A stretch of 34,485 nucleotides of DNA from Sphingobacterium sp. GTDB taxonomy: Bacteria > Bacteroidota > Bacteroidia > Sphingobacteriales > Sphingobacteriaceae. The stretch's first letter is position 1; every line of letters starts with the position of its first letter. The notes below the pieces were generated by a model. That model was not told where the DNA came from. It did no database searches and saw only the letters and a list, made by a program, of their open reading frames with translations. The stretch spans positions 1 to 34,485 of the forward strand of contig JAQZAZ010000043.1 of the NCBI GenBank assembly GCA_029239355.1, in the 5' to 3' direction. The translations under genes and the position numbers were made by a program. Of the stretch, positions 33,339-34,485 are shown piece after piece.

Positions 33339-34485
33339 CTCTAAAGCTTGTAAGATATCGTTGATAATATCTTCCTGATCCTCCAGGCCAACAGACAAAC
33401 GAATACTACCCGGTTGTATGCCTAGGTTGAGTCGCTCATCTTCCGACAACTTAGAGTGCGTCGTTGATGCAGGATGCGTAGCGATTGATCGCGAGTCTCC
33501 TAAATTGGATGTATATAGGATCATTTCCAGCTGATCGACAAAAGCTTTTGCACGTTCAAAACCACCTTTGACAACAAGTGTAACAATACCACCTCCTGCT
33601 TTCATCTGTTTCTTCGCCAGTTCATATTGTGGATGGCTCGGTAGGAAAGGATATTTTACATCTTCAATTTCCGGATGATTTTCCAATGCTTGGGCCAGTG
33701 CGAGTGCATTTGAACAATGGCGGTCCATACGGATACCTAGGGTATCCAAGCTTTTGGAAATAATCCAGGCATTGAATGGTGACAATGCTGGTCCTGTGTG
33801 CCGGATAAAGAACATGAGCTTATCGATTAATTCTTGTTTCCCAACCACGATACCGCCTAAAACACGACCCTGACCGTCCATATATTTGGTCGCTGAATGT
33901 ATCACCAAATCAAAACCATATTGAATCGGTTTTTGAAGATATGGTGTCGCAAAACAGTTGTCGATCGAAAGAATGATATTCGGATATTTTTGCTTGAATT
34001 TACCCAGCCATTCTAAATCTACTAATTCGAGTCCTGGATTGGACGGTGATTCCAAAAATATAATTTTGGTATTCGGCTGTATAGCCTTTTCCCATTCTTC
34101 CGGATTGGCCGCATCGACGTAGGTTGTTGTCACTCCCCAACGTGGGAAAAGTTCCGTAAATAGTTGATGGGTGGAGCCAAATATTGCACGTGAAGAAACA
34201 ATGTGGTCTCCACTTTCAATAATTGCCGCAAAGGACGCAAATACTGCGGCCATCCCGGACGCAAAAGATAAGCCAGCTTCGGCACCTTCCATAATACAGA
34301 CCTTGTTGATGAATTCGGATGTATTCGGATTGGCATAGCGGGAATAAATCATTGCATCTTCTTCTCCAGCAAAGACCGCCCGACCTTGTTCAGCGCTGTC
34401 GAAGATAAAACTTGATGTGAGGTATAAAGGAGTCGAATGTTCGCGAAGTGCTGAACGATCGACCTGTTCACGTATGATTTTAGAT
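33327..34485 (-). CDS. metZ: O-succinylhomoserine sulfhydrylase (5' end outside the window)
   Basis: The last 385 codons of a PLP-dependent trans-sulfuration enzyme; the frame stays open to the window edge (SKIIREQVDRSALREHSTPLYLTSSF at the edge), so the start is missing. MetZ joins O-succinylhomoserine with sulfide to give homocysteine for methionine synthesis. Family marks are YSRYANPN, EGAEAGLSFASGMAA, the PLP-lysine motif HSATKYMDGQGRVLGG, the TGPALSPFNAW segment, SNLGDSRSIATHPASTTH and GSIRLSVGLED. The motif KYMDGQGRVLGG and the PALSPFNAW segment agree with MetZ of Pseudomonas better than with MetB or MetC, but cystathionine gamma-synthase activity cannot be excluded by eye. Its last codons lie inside the terminator stem shared with tpx. 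Confidence 0.9.
   Translation of the reverse strand, partial: SKIIREQVDRSALREHSTPLYLTSSFIFDSAEQGRAVFAGEEDAMIYSRYANPNTSEFINKVCIMEGAEAGLSFASGMAAVFASFAAIIESGDHIVSSRAIFGSTHQLFTELFPRWGVTTTYVDAANPEEWEKAIQPNTKIIFLESPSNPGLELVDLEWLGKFKQKYPNIILSIDNCFATPYLQKPIQYGFDLVIHSATKYMDGQGRVLGGIVVGKQELIDKLMFFIRHTGPALSPFNAWIISKSLDTLGIRMDRHCSNALALAQALENHPEIEDVKYPFLPSHPQYELAKKQMKAGGGIVTLVVKGGFERAKAFVDQLEMILYTSNLGDSRSIATHPASTTHSKLSEDERLNLGIQPGSIRLSVGLEDQEDIINDILQALEKTK

Overview
The window looks like chromosomal DNA of a Bacteroidota bacterium, most likely Sphingobacterium or a close relative in the Sphingobacteriaceae. The support is the gene content: a DUF3127 protein, large outer-membrane beta-barrels with a carboxypeptidase-like front domain, 6-bladed beta-propeller proteins, a FadL/SGNH pair and a MetZ-type sulfhydrylase. 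Several starts also have the Bacteroidota -7 promoter element TAnnTTTG upstream, and there are few convincing Shine-Dalgarno sites. No tRNA, rRNA, CRISPR array, transposase or phage gene was seen. The genus is inferred from protein resemblance only.

Layout. Positions 1-3.4 kb hold a small OB-fold-like protein with an SSB-type acidic tail, an NlpE-like lipoprotein, and an acyltransferase downstream of an AraJ-type exporter. Positions 3.5-6.2 kb hold fumarase (fumC), a tightly coupled small lipoprotein, and a conserved protein of unknown function. Positions 6.4-8.0 kb encode a C-terminal processing protease (S41).

Positions 8.0-12.6 kb form a tight minus-strand operon: mutL, an active rhomboid protease, a rhomboid that has lost its catalytic residues, and a membrane-anchored EEP-family phosphatase/nuclease. 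uvrA (12.8-15.6 kb) lies upstream on the same strand, so two DNA-repair genes are neighbours. A ten-helix membrane protein follows on the plus strand.

Positions 17.1-21.7 kb are a signalling and surface module: an OmpR-type regulator, its histidine kinase, and a divergent outer-membrane receptor. The divergent promoter region carries three 7-bp direct repeats spaced exactly 11 bp apart, a good candidate binding site for the regulator.

Positions 22.0-28.6 kb are the most unusual part. A minus-strand, visibly AT-rich cluster encodes a small secreted six-cysteine protein, a beta-propeller lipoprotein, a membrane-anchored thioredoxin-like CxxC protein, a second exported beta-propeller, and a large outer-membrane beta-barrel. 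I read it as a candidate system for handling a disulfide-rich peptide at the cell envelope. It is followed by about 650 bases without a gene.

The last 5 kb are an OsmC-family protein, a FadL-type channel with an SGNH esterase lipoprotein (probably lipid hydrolysis plus fatty-acid uptake), thiol peroxidase (tpx), and the 3' part of metZ, which runs off the end of the window. Very symmetrical hairpins separate several of these units.
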